From the NCBI GenBank assembly GCA_949825045.1, contig OX463835.1:21345201-21409200 (forward strand): a stretch of 64,000 bases of DNA, read 5' to 3'. Numbering within the stretch: position 1 is the stretch's first letter; every line of letters begins with the position of its first letter. A program made the position numbers and the translations under genes. The DNA comes from Argyresthia goedartella (taxonomy: Eukaryota > Arthropoda > Insecta > Lepidoptera > Argyresthiidae). This document shows, piece by piece, positions 55,830 to 64,000 of this stretch. The notes under the pieces are model-generated. The model was not told where the DNA came from. It saw only the letters and a program-made list of their open reading frames with translations, and ran no database searches.

Positions 55830-55896
55830 AAGATTGGGGCTGCTGGATCACGGTCGCTCCGCTCGCTTCGCTCGTGATCCAGCAGCCCCCAATCTT
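55830..55896. other. Long near-perfect hairpin
   Basis: AAGATTGGGGCTGCTGGATC (from 55830) pairs with GATCCAGCAGCCCCCAATCTT (to 55896), with one extra C on the right. The loop is GC-rich with GCTCCGCTCGCTTCGCTC repetition. Confidence 0.85.
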
Positions 55897-56104
55897 ACTG
55901 AGACACTGCCCCGGCTTCGCTCGGATGAAGATGCAGTAACCTAAATCTGTTCACTACAGGCTGGCACGACCACAAACACGTCTTTCCAGTCTGTTCGAGC
56001 CAATGCAGTTCAACTATTGTCATTAGCTAAATTGCTTATCACAGTCATTGTGATTAGTATTTAATTAACAATTTATTAAGAAGGATCCCTAATCTGAACA
56101 CCGG
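55897..56104. other. Non-coding interval before the Polinton block
   Basis: No gene. CAGTCTGTTCGAGCCAATGC (about 56010) resembles GGTCTGTTAGAACCGATACC at 56138, suggesting diverged repeat units at the element edge. Confidence 0.35.
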
Positions 56105-56915
56105 GCTACCTACAGCACAGTCTACGGCAGTCTGTCCGGTCTGTTAGAACCGATACCGCTCAACCTTAACTACGTGATTACCTTGATCATTAGAGAAGCA
56201 ATCAAGAGTTTGCATCATTTAAATTTTCCTTTATTTATTCAAGGTATATTTTATTAACTACATCAAAGTAGGTTTTTTACTGATTTTACTCATTAAAGCT
56301 AACTTCATCTAGGGAACTATAGAAATGAAACATAAATATGATTTCTTTGAATTATAAAAATGTATTGTCTAAACACCATTTTTTTAAACAAGTTACATTT
56401 TTGAGAGCGCATATTGTTGGATGAGAAGTACAACTATATATAAAATTACATAATTTATATTTTTCATACAAACTTAATAAATTAGGACAATGCACATCTT
56501 CTAAATTCTTAACATCATTACGACCTAGTATAGCATTAATCCAAGTTTCTTTTTCAGAACCCTTACAATAAATATCTTTGTCACAGGATAAGAATGTTCT
56601 TATATCTACTATACATTGTTCATAAGTAATATAACCATCATTCCATAGTATTCTTCTATTTTTTTCAATCCATTTCACATGTTTTTTTTCCATAGCACTT
56701 AGATTATAAAACGGAAAAGGAGGTTTAACTAAATATACTTGAAGTTGATCGTTGTTAACAATTGCAAGTTCTTTAAGAATAAATTTATTTTCATCAGTCT
56801 TATAACCTTGAACATCCACTATAGCTATTGATATCATTTTAAAAGTTCCTATGTAAGTTTGCGTACTATATACCTCAGAGGCTTGTACGCGATCAGACGA
56901 TTGTTTATTATTAAA
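56105..56915. repeat. Polinton-edge direct duplication, copy 1
   Basis: From CTACAGCACAGTCTACGGCA to TCAGACGATTGTTTATTATT this segment recurs in the same direction at 62645-63432. It covers the non-coding edge, the small ORF at 56352-56837 and the end of the capsid gene. The sharp start in both copies suggests a true element or duplication boundary. Confidence 0.85.
56352..56837 (-). CDS. Polinton-associated protein of unknown function
   Basis: From ATG 56837: MISIAIVDVQGYKTDENKFI, then LVKPPFPFYNL, WIEKNRRILWNDG and a Cys/His-rich C-terminus with HPTICALKNVTCLKKWC. About 161 residues, intact. The IVDVQGY opening resembles an RNase H-fold acidic strand, but that is only a guess. It lies directly downstream of the major capsid gene, in the same direction. 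Copy 2 at 62875-63358 is frameshifted. Confidence 0.7.
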   Translation of the reverse strand: MISIAIVDVQGYKTDENKFILKELAIVNNDQLQVYLVKPPFPFYNLSAMEKKHVKWIEKNRRILWNDGYITYEQCIVDIRTFLSCDKDIYCKGSEKETWINAILGRNDVKNLEDVHCPNLLSLYEKYKLCNFIYSCTSHPTICALKNVTCLKKWCLDNTFL

Positions 56916-58029
56916 CAATAAGGACTCGTATTATTCGGAATGTCCACAGAACTTTCAATTTCTAGACGAACATCAACAGGCCCTGTTTTTAAATTTTCAT
57001 TTTGTCTTGAACAATCAATAACAAATATTGGTGCCTTTTCTTTGAATGTTTTGAAGTCAAACAATGGGTCTAATGGAAGATCATAAAACGACTGACGGAA
57101 TTTAACATACATATCGTATAATATACTGTATTTATTTTCTTGAAACTTTAAATTTAAAGCATCGTAAGGATAATAGCAAGAATTTAAAAACAACGTCACG
57201 TTTGTTAGATCACAATGATCGAACAATGTATTATCTACTGATTTATTATTTTTTCGATTTGTTTGCAAACCAAATATGATATATCGAGGCTTTTCCAGCT
57301 GGGAACTTGTTTTGACGGCCCACAAATGTTTTGTGGTCTTGGGCAAGAGTGGATATTCATACAGATCCCAGTTTCTAAATGCAATTTGAATGGGTTTATC
57401 TTTTTCCAAATGTTTTAACAACTTTTAAGTCTTTGCGTATCTGATACTTTAATATGTGGCATACGCCATTGAACTGTTTGTATTTGCATCTCTACTAAAT
57501 CATCTTTAGCAGCAGTTAAAATACTGTTCAAATTTGTATTACTTCTATTAAGTATGAGTTCATGTTTACAATTTATTATAATTTTTTGATAATCTTCTGC
57601 AAAACCTAATAATTTATTTAATGGTAAGAGAACGCAAAATCCCCCATCTTCATCATGAAATCCATTTATTTTCCATCCCCACATTACAGCAGCATTACTT
57701 TCTCCACTACTCATAGATGCTAAAGATTTCATTGTTGTTGTGATACCAACATTCCTATTACGATCTATTTCAACACCATTAATTTCATATCTGATATCTT
57801 GAAAAAGGAAGGATATGGCATTGTTTATTAAAGTTACTTTTTTCTTTGTTGCTGTATCTTTGGCCGTTACAAAGAACCTCCCTTCGATGTATATAGCACT
57901 AGCTGAATGTAATACATAAATATCTTGCTGGAAACTGAAACTGTTATTGTAGGGTTTATATGTATGGATCTCATAACTTTCTATTGAGTTATCATATTGA
58001 GGCAAATCCGTTTTTTGAAAAATACTCAT
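56849..58029 (-). pseudogene. Polinton/adintovirus-like major capsid protein, frameshifted
   Basis: The first part starts at ATG 58029 (MSIFQKTDLPQYDNSIESYE; MWGWKINGFHDEDGG). The second part (57421 to 56849) holds WDLYEYPLLPKTTKHLWAVK and CLIINNRLIAYKPLRYIVRK. Both belong to the double jelly-roll capsid family known from Polintons. A 1-bp-type shift at about 57418 separates them. Total length is about 395 codons. No other break is visible. Related to virus capsids; in this copy the break prevents full translation. Confidence 0.8.
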
Positions 58030-58152
58030 ATTTTAAATCCAAGAGCTCGAAGAAACTCCTTGTTACTTTCAGTAATATTTTTTCTGCTCTTACGTCTGGA
58101 TCGCTTAACCTTAGGTTTGATAATGGGATGACGTTTATCTTGACTTGAAAGT
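58026..58152 (-). CDS. Small basic Polinton ORF, C-terminal part
   Basis: A frame reading QDKRHPIIKPKVKRSRRKSR then NKEFLRALGFKI ends with TGA at 58026-58028, overlapping the capsid ATG (ATGA). It is too short to be a full gene: about 42 codons after a stop at 58153. It is strongly basic, so it may bind DNA. No start codon is evident. Confidence 0.5.
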
Positions 58153-58172
58153 TGGATAATTATTAAATATAA

Positions 58173-58844
58173 TCATTTTAACTTTTGCAAGTGAAGACAC
58201 AATTGAATGTTTTCGTTTCTAAAATTAATAAGCTTTCCTTTTAAATCCAAAATTCTAACTGTAATTGATGAAATTAGTTTTTGTTTTATGGGAAAGTAGA
58301 TGATATTTGTAGGCGCTTCAATAAGTTGATGTCCTGGAGGGACATTGGGAACAAATTCGTGTATTATATGTGTAGGTAAACCGTCCGTATATGAGTTTTG
58401 AACTAAATCACATTCGATGCGTATCACAGACACAGGAATAATGGATACAGGAAACTCGGATTCATACCATTTATTTGATTCTAGTTTTGTTTTTGAGAAT
58501 CCTAGTAGAGGTCTTAAACTATTATTCACACCATAATTTATTTGTTCAGAACAACACAATGAATATCTGAAGGTATTATTGTTTGGCCTGATTATGATAG
58601 TACAATCATTTATTTTACTTTCGAGATAATCATGCAAATCTAATAAATCGTATGTACCATATGGGATTCTAATCTCTTTGTTACCATAAACAAACACATT
58701 ATTGTTTTCATTTATATTTGGTATCGAATTAAAGGTATAGAAATGTAAAAGTCTGCATTCATAATTATCATCTAATATCAGCGGAGGAATGAAATCCGAT
58801 CGAAGAACTGATTCATTTCCAGTGATTGTTATTGTCGTAGACAT
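58173..58844 (-). CDS. Polinton minor capsid (penton-like) protein
   Basis: Intact 223-codon frame from ATG 58844. It shows the family pattern IRIPYGTYDLLDLHDYLESK, LRPLLGF, then HIIHEFVPNVPPGHQLIEAP and KGKLINFRNENIQLCLHLQK. This is the single jelly-roll vertex protein of Polintons. It lies upstream of the major capsid gene, in the order usual for these elements. Confidence 0.78.
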   Translation of the reverse strand: MSTTITITGNESVLRSDFIPPLILDDNYECRLLHFYTFNSIPNINENNNVFVYGNKEIRIPYGTYDLLDLHDYLESKINDCTIIIRPNNNTFRYSLCCSEQINYGVNNSLRPLLGFSKTKLESNKWYESEFPVSIIPVSVIRIECDLVQNSYTDGLPTHIIHEFVPNVPPGHQLIEAPTNIIYFPIKQKLISSITVRILDLKGKLINFRNENIQLCLHLQKLK

Positions 58845-58878
58845 TATGATAAACTAATTCGTTTTCTTAAAGCATTTG

Positions 58879-59285
58879 CTATTTATTATGATCCCAAAAC
58901 GAATTTAAAAATTTAATACATAAATGTCCACATATATATGAATTACTTTTTTGCTCATCATCATAATTATAATAAATATTTGATCCTACATATTTAAGAA
59001 ACTCATCAGGTGGTTTCAAATTACCGTAACTATCAAAGTATTATACATAATTATTTAATTTTGTATAGGCTACCCAATGAGTACCAGAGTTTTGGGAACT
59101 ATCAAGATTTATGATTCCACATTCTATTTTAAATGGTTTATTTGGAAGTGTATCTCTCATGAATACACCTCTAAAATATGGAAGATTTTTACAGTATTTC
59201 AGTAAATCAATGTTAGTCAATGCTCTTTTAGGCAGCCTCTGAATTAGTTTGTAGTTGTATAAATTCCCAAACCATTACCATGCTG
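58879..59285 (-). pseudogene. Polinton adenain-like cysteine protease with one stop codon
   Basis: The frame holds RLPKRALTNIDLLKYCKNLP, NSGTHWVAYTKLNNYV, YFDSYGNLKPPDEFL and SYICGHLCIKFLNSFW. THW carries the catalytic His and ICGHLC the catalytic Cys. A TAA at 59041-59043 separates THWVAY from the FDSYG block. No ATG precedes the first conserved residues. In relatives it processes capsid proteins. Confidence 0.8.
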
Positions 59286-59717
59286 TTTAAGATATAGTCC
59301 TTTGCCTATACACATGTTTTCCATTTTCTGATTATATCTTCTAAGCTCTTGGAAGCGCTCTTTAGCAGATTTTATAGCATTTACAGCCCGAACTATTCCA
59401 GCTGCTCCGCCAGCGAGACCTCCTGCAGCAGATATGCCAGCAAATATTGATACTAAAGGTAAAAATCCTCCAACCTTTGGAACAGGTATCACGCGGGGTA
59501 GATTTGATGTCAACTCTTTCGCAACAGCCATAGCTAGATCAAAAGCAGCTTTTTTACATTGCGGTTTGAACTTTTTAATGTGTGTCTTTGTAATTGAAAC
59601 AATGTTCTTGAATGTCTTCTTAATTCCAGCGCCTGTTGAGATATTTCCCCTTTTCATACTATTAAAAGCTCTTTTTTTATGTTTTTTAATAGACACCTGA
59701 CGTTTTTTTTTTGTCAT
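59244..59717 (-). CDS. Polinton basic, glycine-rich protein (pX/pVI-like candidate)
   Basis: An intact 157-codon frame: very basic N-terminus (MTKKKRQVSIKKHKKRAFNS), a hydrophobic Gly/Ala-rich segment (LVSIFAGISAAGGLAGGAAG), a helical region and the end GKGLYLKQHGNGLGIYTT. This layout resembles adintovirus and Polinton late proteins compared with adenovirus core or membrane-lytic proteins. It overlaps the protease frame by about 40 bp. Confidence 0.6.
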   Translation of the reverse strand: MTKKKRQVSIKKHKKRAFNSMKRGNISTGAGIKKTFKNIVSITKTHIKKFKPQCKKAAFDLAMAVAKELTSNLPRVIPVPKVGGFLPLVSIFAGISAAGGLAGGAAGIVRAVNAIKSAKERFQELRRYNQKMENMCIGKGLYLKQHGNGLGIYTTTN

Positions 59718-59898
59718 ATTTACAACAGTTATTATTTAAAAAATAAGTTAAGGAGAACTCTTTCTTCAAGCATTCACAAGCCAAGAATGAGCGCTAGATG
59801 GGCAATATCGGTCTATAAAACTTGTTTTTTATGAATCCAGCTGTTTTCCTCTGAAGGTAAGCCCAACCATTTTACAAGTAACTGATGACCTATTTTTT

Positions 59899-60663
59899 TT
59901 AAGACTTTTTCATAACTAAATAAATACTCGGCTGTTTAGTTTTTTGCAGTTCCTGAGGATAAAATGAGCCCAATAAAGGGCGATGTCTCACATCTTTTAT
60001 GAGATATGTTTTAGGATTAGTATTCAGTACTTTGTTTACTGTAAATAACTCTGTAGACCAATTGGGAGTATATCCTTTCTCGAATGTTCCTTTATGCTTA
60101 CTAATACGCACAATATCACCAATCTTGAATTTTTGATTATTTTTAATTATAGTTTTTGAACACATTTCGGTGTATTTGTGTAGTATTTCATTTTTATTAC
60201 TCTTATTAACTTGATTAGGTTTCATGCCAATTGTTCGATGTTTAGTATTATTGTATTTTTTTATTAATTGAGATAAGGCGTCTGCCCATCTGTAATTACC
60301 TTTTAAACTAAAATGTTTATACAATTTACCTTTAAAAGTTCTTATAAATCTTTCCACGATACAGGCTTTTTTTGTAGAATAAGTACAGTAATGATTTATT
60401 TTATGTAAGCACAGAATTCTATTTAGCTTTTTATTAAAGAATTCGGTTCCTAAATCAGTTTGCATATTTTTAGGCATGCGACCTTTTTTAACAAGTGTTC
60501 AAATGCTTCGCATACATGCTCCATTCTTTTTTGTTTTAAAGGATATTCCCATGCATACTTTGAAAAGGTGTCAATTACCGCTAATATATATTTATTTTTA
60601 TAATTTTCTTTAGAGATAGATTGCATATCAATAAGATCAGCTTGCCATAAATCATCATGTGTT
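59899..60663 (-). pseudogene. Polinton retrovirus-like integrase, N-terminally fused and frameshifted
   Basis: The core shows DDLWQADLIDM (Asp 1), QTDLGTEFFNKKLNRIL (Asp 2) and KKACIVERFIRTFKGKLY (Glu), with 33 residues between Asp 2 and Glu. An SH3-like end follows (KIGDIVRISKHKGTF; STELFTVNKVL). A frameshift lies near 60470. The N-terminal zinc region is missing because the gene starts at a deletion junction with the ATPase at about 60660. Confidence 0.85.
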
Positions 60664-60849
60664 TGTTTTTCCACAATTTGAAGGACCGCATATTATACAC
60701 CGAATAGAGTTGGGCGGTAACATGCTATGTCTTATAGTTTTGATTGCTGGTTCTGCAGGTATTTTATCGATTTCTAAACATACGGGCTGTTTGATTAACT
60801 TAATTTTGCCTACTGATATCATAATTCTATATTTGTTAATTATATGCAT
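60664..60849 (-). pseudogene. Polinton packaging ATPase, N-terminal fragment
   Basis: From ATG 60849 the frame gives a typical N-terminus ending PPNSIRCIICGPSNCGKTN, a Walker A P-loop of the FtsK/HerA-type packaging ATPase. The coding stops at once and passes into integrase sequence, so the Walker B and the rest are deleted. Confidence 0.75.
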
Positions 60850-61540
60850 ATATAGGATATAAAAAGGTGAAGTAACATTTTAAGGGTTAACAGAAGATTT
60901 ATAAACTAAAAGACATTTCTTTTATTTCCTGTAGAGTACAATAGCACTCGTTTACCCAGGAGGTCCTGTTGTATGAATGTAACAAATGCATAGATGCTAA
61001 TATTAAATTCTACATACCTACCTAAATTATAAAAAAAAATGTAAGTTATGTTTCTTTTTCAAAAATTGATGACATCGGCATAATAGGTATAGGTATATAT
61101 GATTTAAATCTGTATTAACTCTTTGTTGTAACTCAATACCCATCGACCTAATAATTCTGACTTTCTCGGTATTATTTCCAGTTTCCATGCTGCTTAACAG
61201 ACCAAATCTTGAGGAGCTTCAATGAAATAAAGTTGTGTGATTTGCTATTAGAAGAAAACATTTTATTCAGTAAGTATTGTAATAAAATCTTTATAGTTAA
61301 ATGAACAAGTGTGTAAATAATAGTACAGTTAAAATTAATAACTTGATATTTAATATTATTAATACAATATACAAAACAATGAAAATATAGCGTCATGCCT
61401 TTTCCCTTACGGAGTGGCGGAGGCACATATATGCACCCACTTTAGCCATTGTGATTCTCTTTGTACATGGTAGGACTGGGGTTCGAGCCTGATACATTAT
61501 AATTTAGGAATTAATAATACTTACTATACTTATTTTTCAG
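60850..61540. other. Non-coding interval
   Basis: AT-rich with no supported gene. GGGGTTCGAGCCTGA near 61481 resembles a pol III B box, but no A box or cloverleaf was found. Confidence 0.4.
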
Positions 61541-61543
61541 ATC

Positions 61544-61929
61544 ATGGTCTCCAACTCTACGTTTAATTTCTATGACGTGAGTCCGATTCCCGTCGATGAG
61601 TCTAATGCAGACTTAGGCGGCTTGGCACAAGATGTAGATGGATGGCTGGATAAGGTTGAAAAAAGGCGTATAGAATGGATAAAATCTCAAGAAGAGAAGG
61701 AAATAAATGCTAAAAAGAAGATCTGTTCAGCGTCATGTTCATATATTAAAAAGGACAATTATCAGAAAGGACATTATTAATAAAAATAGATATTGAGGCT
61801 ATGGATGAGGGACAAAGTGACCGTGCAGTGAATGTTCAATATTTAGTGACTGATTATATAGATGATGTGTTGTCTGAAACAGAATACCTGATAAAAAAGA
61901 TCTCGAAAAAAATATGTGACTCGAGTTAG
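61544..61929 (+). pseudogene. Small coiled-coil protein gene, frameshifted, with poly-A signal
   Basis: ATG 61544 lies after a strong acceptor (TTATTTTTCAG). The first frame reads MVSNSTFNFYDVSPIPVDES and DGWLDKVEKRRIEWIKSQEE. Near 61755 a one- or two-base shift leads to TLLIKIDIEAMDEGQSDRAV and DDVLSETEYLIKKISKKICD, stopping at 61929. AATAAAATAAA follows near 61995. The charged, helical composition suggests a host protein of about 130 residues. I do not recognise the family. Confidence 0.5.
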
Positions 61930-62166
61930 TACTTAGATGTGTTTACCTCACTTAGGATTAATTGTTATTTCATCTCTAAGAAAAGGGGAAGAAAATAAAA
62001 TAAACATTTACGTTTCAAGATTACATGCATTTTATCTCATATTCATACATTGGATTACATATTTTTATTACATTGATGATTAATACATTAAAAATCCATG
62101 ATTATATTTGTGTATAACTAAATCAATAATAGCAGGACTCAATTCATACATCCCGGTATAAGTAAA
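61930..62166. other. Non-coding interval
   Basis: Contains the putative polyadenylation signal of the preceding gene and AT-rich sequence. Confidence 0.4.
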
Positions 62167-62640
62167 TCAAAACATTGTTGCATAATGACCCCAAGGTAAA
62201 GTCGAATAGCTACCTTCTAATATTTGCCTTTTATCATCGCTTGCATTTAGTACAATTTTATTTACTTTCTGAGTATACACTTTATGGTTTTTAGATCTGA
62301 TTAGGTACATAGTATCTCGGAAACTCTCATCATGCATTAAAGCATTCTTATACATATCCAAACTCAATTTATTAACAATACATTTTTTCACACCTTTTGC
62401 TTTCTTAATTAAAGACGTATTTGAATTTATACAATACAACTTAGCCCTCAAACCTACAAATTCAGAAATCACATTGCCTCCCATTTCATCCTTAATTTAC
62501 TCTTGGTATATTATAAACATTGTCGAGCTCAAAATTACTCGTATCAAAATACTGAATATGTTCTTTTAGGTCATGGTAAAAATCTTCAGTATGTAGCAAG
62601 TAGAGAAGACTATCAGTATCAGTATAGCAGAGCTCAATAT
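62167..62640 (-). pseudogene. Polinton protein-primed DNA polymerase B, C-terminal fragment
   Basis: At about 62610 the frame reads INIELCYTDTDSLLYLL, the palm motif YTDTDS with both catalytic Asp residues. A stop and frameshift occur near 62495. Then EFVGLRAKLYCI, KAKGVKKCIVNKL, KVYTQKVNKIVLNASDDKRQ and TLPWGHY give the typical Polinton polymerase C-terminus. Everything N-terminal of the palm is absent, cut where the direct duplication begins. Confidence 0.85.
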
Positions 62641-62644
62641 TTAT

Positions 62645-63432
62645 ACCTACAGCACAGTCTACGGCAGTCTGTCCGGTCTGTTAGAACCGATACCGCTCAA
62701 CCTTAACTACGTAATACCTTGACCATTAGAGAAGCAATCAAGAGTTTGCATCATTTAAATTTTCCTTTATTTATTCAAGGTATATTTTATTAACTACATC
62801 AAAGTAGGTTTTTTACTGACATTACTCATTAAAGCTAACTACTAGAAATGAAACATAAATATGATTTCTTTGAATTATAAAAATGTATTGTCTAAACACC
62901 ATTTTTTTAAACAAGTTACATTTTTGAGAGCGCATATAGTTGGATGAGAAGTACAACTATATATACAATTACATAATTTATATTTTTCATACAAACTTAA
63001 TAAATTAGGACAATGCACATCTTCTAAATTCTTAACATCATTACGACCTAGTATAGCATTAATCCAAGTTACTTTTTCAGAACCCTTACAATAAATATCT
63101 TTGTCACAGGATAAGAATTTTCTTATATCTACTATACATTGTTCATAAGTAATATAACCATCATTCCATAGTATTCTTCTATTTTTTTCAATCCATTTCA
63201 CTTGTTTTTTTCCATAGCACTTAGATTATAAAACGGAAAGGAGGTTTAACTAAATATACTTGAAGTTGATCGTTGTTAACAATTGCAAGTTCTTTAAGAA
63301 TAAATTTATTTTCATCAGTCTTATAACCTTGAACATCCACTATAGCTATTGATATCATTTTAAAAGTTCCTATGTAAGTTTTTTACTATATTACTCAGAG
63401 GCTTGTACTCGATCAGACGATCGTTTATTATT
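62645..63432. repeat. Polinton-edge direct duplication, copy 2
   Basis: Same order and direction as 56105-56915. Small changes include loss of 1 bp in two homopolymers and short deletions near 62712 and 62840. Similarity ends at TTTATTATTA, after which the two copies differ. Confidence 0.85.
62875..63358 (-). pseudogene. Second copy of the Polinton unknown-function protein, frameshifted
   Basis: Starts with the same ATG (63358) as the intact copy at 56837. Relative to that copy, single bases are missing in a T run near 63205 and an A run near 63230, which splits the frame. The Cys-rich C-terminus (62875-63201) is open. The homopolymer position leaves assembly error as an alternative. Confidence 0.75.
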
Positions 63433-63842
63433 ATCGGGCGAATGCCCTTAAATTGCTCCTTTGCTTCCGACACCAGTTGGACGACCGTTTGCCATAAGAC
63501 ACTATCAGAGTCAACTCCAGTTTTTATATTTACTAAAGAAAACTTACAGCGGTCGCGATCTGAGATTTGTTGCGACTCGATTTCTCGAGATTTGTAAACT
63601 CGAAGTTCGACGTAATATTCACCGTGACGCATGGGATCCGACTGATAAGTGTTACCGCCTGCAATGCGTCGACTGAAGAAGTTTTTCAATGCGGAAGCGC
63701 GAATAGGTTCAAGTTCCTCCTGTAAATAGCCAGAAAAAAAAAACTTATCAGCATCTATTATTGATAGCACAATGCTTGCAATTACGATGTTTGCATTACA
63801 AAAACATGTATGGCTTGTCTTTCTGCTGGATATTTTAGACAC
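63360..63842 (-). CDS. Chimeric ORF: unrecognised exon-like part joined to capsid-gene C-terminus
   Basis: The C-terminus RPIIINDRLIEYKPLSNIVK matches the end of the Polinton capsid gene. The upstream part (RRIAGGNTYQSDPMRHGEYY, VELRVYKSREIESQQISDRD) is not seen in copy 1 and has no recognised domain. On the minus strand a pyrimidine run ending ATTTACAG at about 63721 could be an acceptor, and GTAAGTTTTC at about 63549 a donor. It may be a host exon next to, or captured by, the duplicated segment. The start is uncertain. Confidence 0.4.
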   Translation of the reverse strand: MSKISSRKTSHTCFCNANIVIASIVLSIIDADKFFFSGYLQEELEPIRASALKNFFSRRIAGGNTYQSDPMRHGEYYVELRVYKSREIESQQISDRDRCKFSLVNIKTGVDSDSVLWQTVVQLVSEAKEQFKGIRPIIINDRLIEYKPLSNIVKNLHRNF

Positions 63843-64000
63843 TTTAGGGACAGCGTTTCAAACTTTCTATATGTAATCAATTTTATTGAGAGCAACGTTA
63901 TATTTTTACATGCCCGTACAGTTTGTCTACAGTTAAACATGCCATCCGAAACACCGAAGCGTCCGTAGATGTAAATACCGAAGATAAATTATAAATGGAT
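63843..64000. other. Unassigned right edge of window
   Basis: No feature recognised in the last 160 bp. Confidence 0.4.

Noticed and set aside
61470..61500. tRNA-like B box GGGGTTCGAGCC
   Set aside because: There is no matching A box or stem structure nearby.
1..64000. CRISPR arrays, bacterial operons or riboswitches
   Set aside because: No regular spacer-repeat arrays, Shine-Dalgarno-linked gene strings or conserved aptamers were seen. Introns and retroelements show that the DNA is eukaryotic.

Overview
This 64 kb window is eukaryotic nuclear DNA, most probably from an insect and probably a moth or butterfly. It has a spliced hAT-derived gene, AT-rich intergenic DNA, and transposable-element families typical of insects: BEL/Pao, Copia, Ty3/Gypsy, Jockey-, R1- and CR1-like LINEs, mariner, maT, PIF/Harbinger, MITEs and a Polinton/Maverick (adintovirus-like) block. 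The lepidopteran assignment is inference from the repeat types (maT DD37D pair, RTE-like 3' tail with GACA repeats, BMC1-like Jockey). No bacterial operons, rRNA genes or CRISPR arrays were seen.

Layout. 1-1.7 kb: two-exon ZMYM1/hAT-type gene on the minus strand with a premature stop. 2.1-10.4 kb: a nest made of a BEL/Pao element (LTR, PBS, gag, protease, part of RT), a 5'-truncated Copia element that is itself interrupted by a short LINE tail, then a Sailor-like (DD82E) transposase; a second copy of the BEL LTR lies at 10.3-10.4 kb. 10.6-11.8 kb: a PIF/Harbinger deletion derivative with TAA target duplications. 11.8-15.4 kb: non-coding, repeat-rich. 15.5-19.25 kb: a GC-rich, apparently frameshifted multi-pass membrane-protein gene split by a CR1/Jockey-group LINE. 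19.3-21.3 kb: a scrambled LTR element with inverted LTR copies around a gag gene. 22.3-25.9 kb: a decayed Jockey LINE. 27.4-36.1 kb: an R1-clade ORF1 split by a complete-length Ty3/Gypsy element (364/368 bp LTRs, GTAC target duplication). 36.3-39.9 kb: a longer copy of the CR1/Jockey-group LINE. 40.6-41.9 kb: a foldback and a BEL/Pao gag fragment. 44.0-54.5 kb: two maT elements bracketing a young Ty3/Gypsy element in what looks like a tandem arrangement, then a mariner, then a third LINE fragment. 55-56 kb: a MITE and a strong hairpin. 56.1-63.4 kb: a degraded Polinton with capsid, protease, integrase, ATPase and polymerase B pieces and an approximately 0.8 kb direct duplication.

Function. 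Almost everything recognisable is a mobile element, and nearly every coding region carries at least one frameshift or nonsense codon. Several breaks are 1-bp changes in homopolymers, so some may be assembly errors. Candidate host genes are the hAT-derived gene, the membrane-protein region, a small frameshifted gene at 61.5-61.9 kb, and an exon-like ORF at 63.4-63.8 kb. The most informative biology is the nested-insertion order, the Polinton remnants with their ATPase-to-integrase deletion junction, the DD82E transposase and the inverted-LTR structure.
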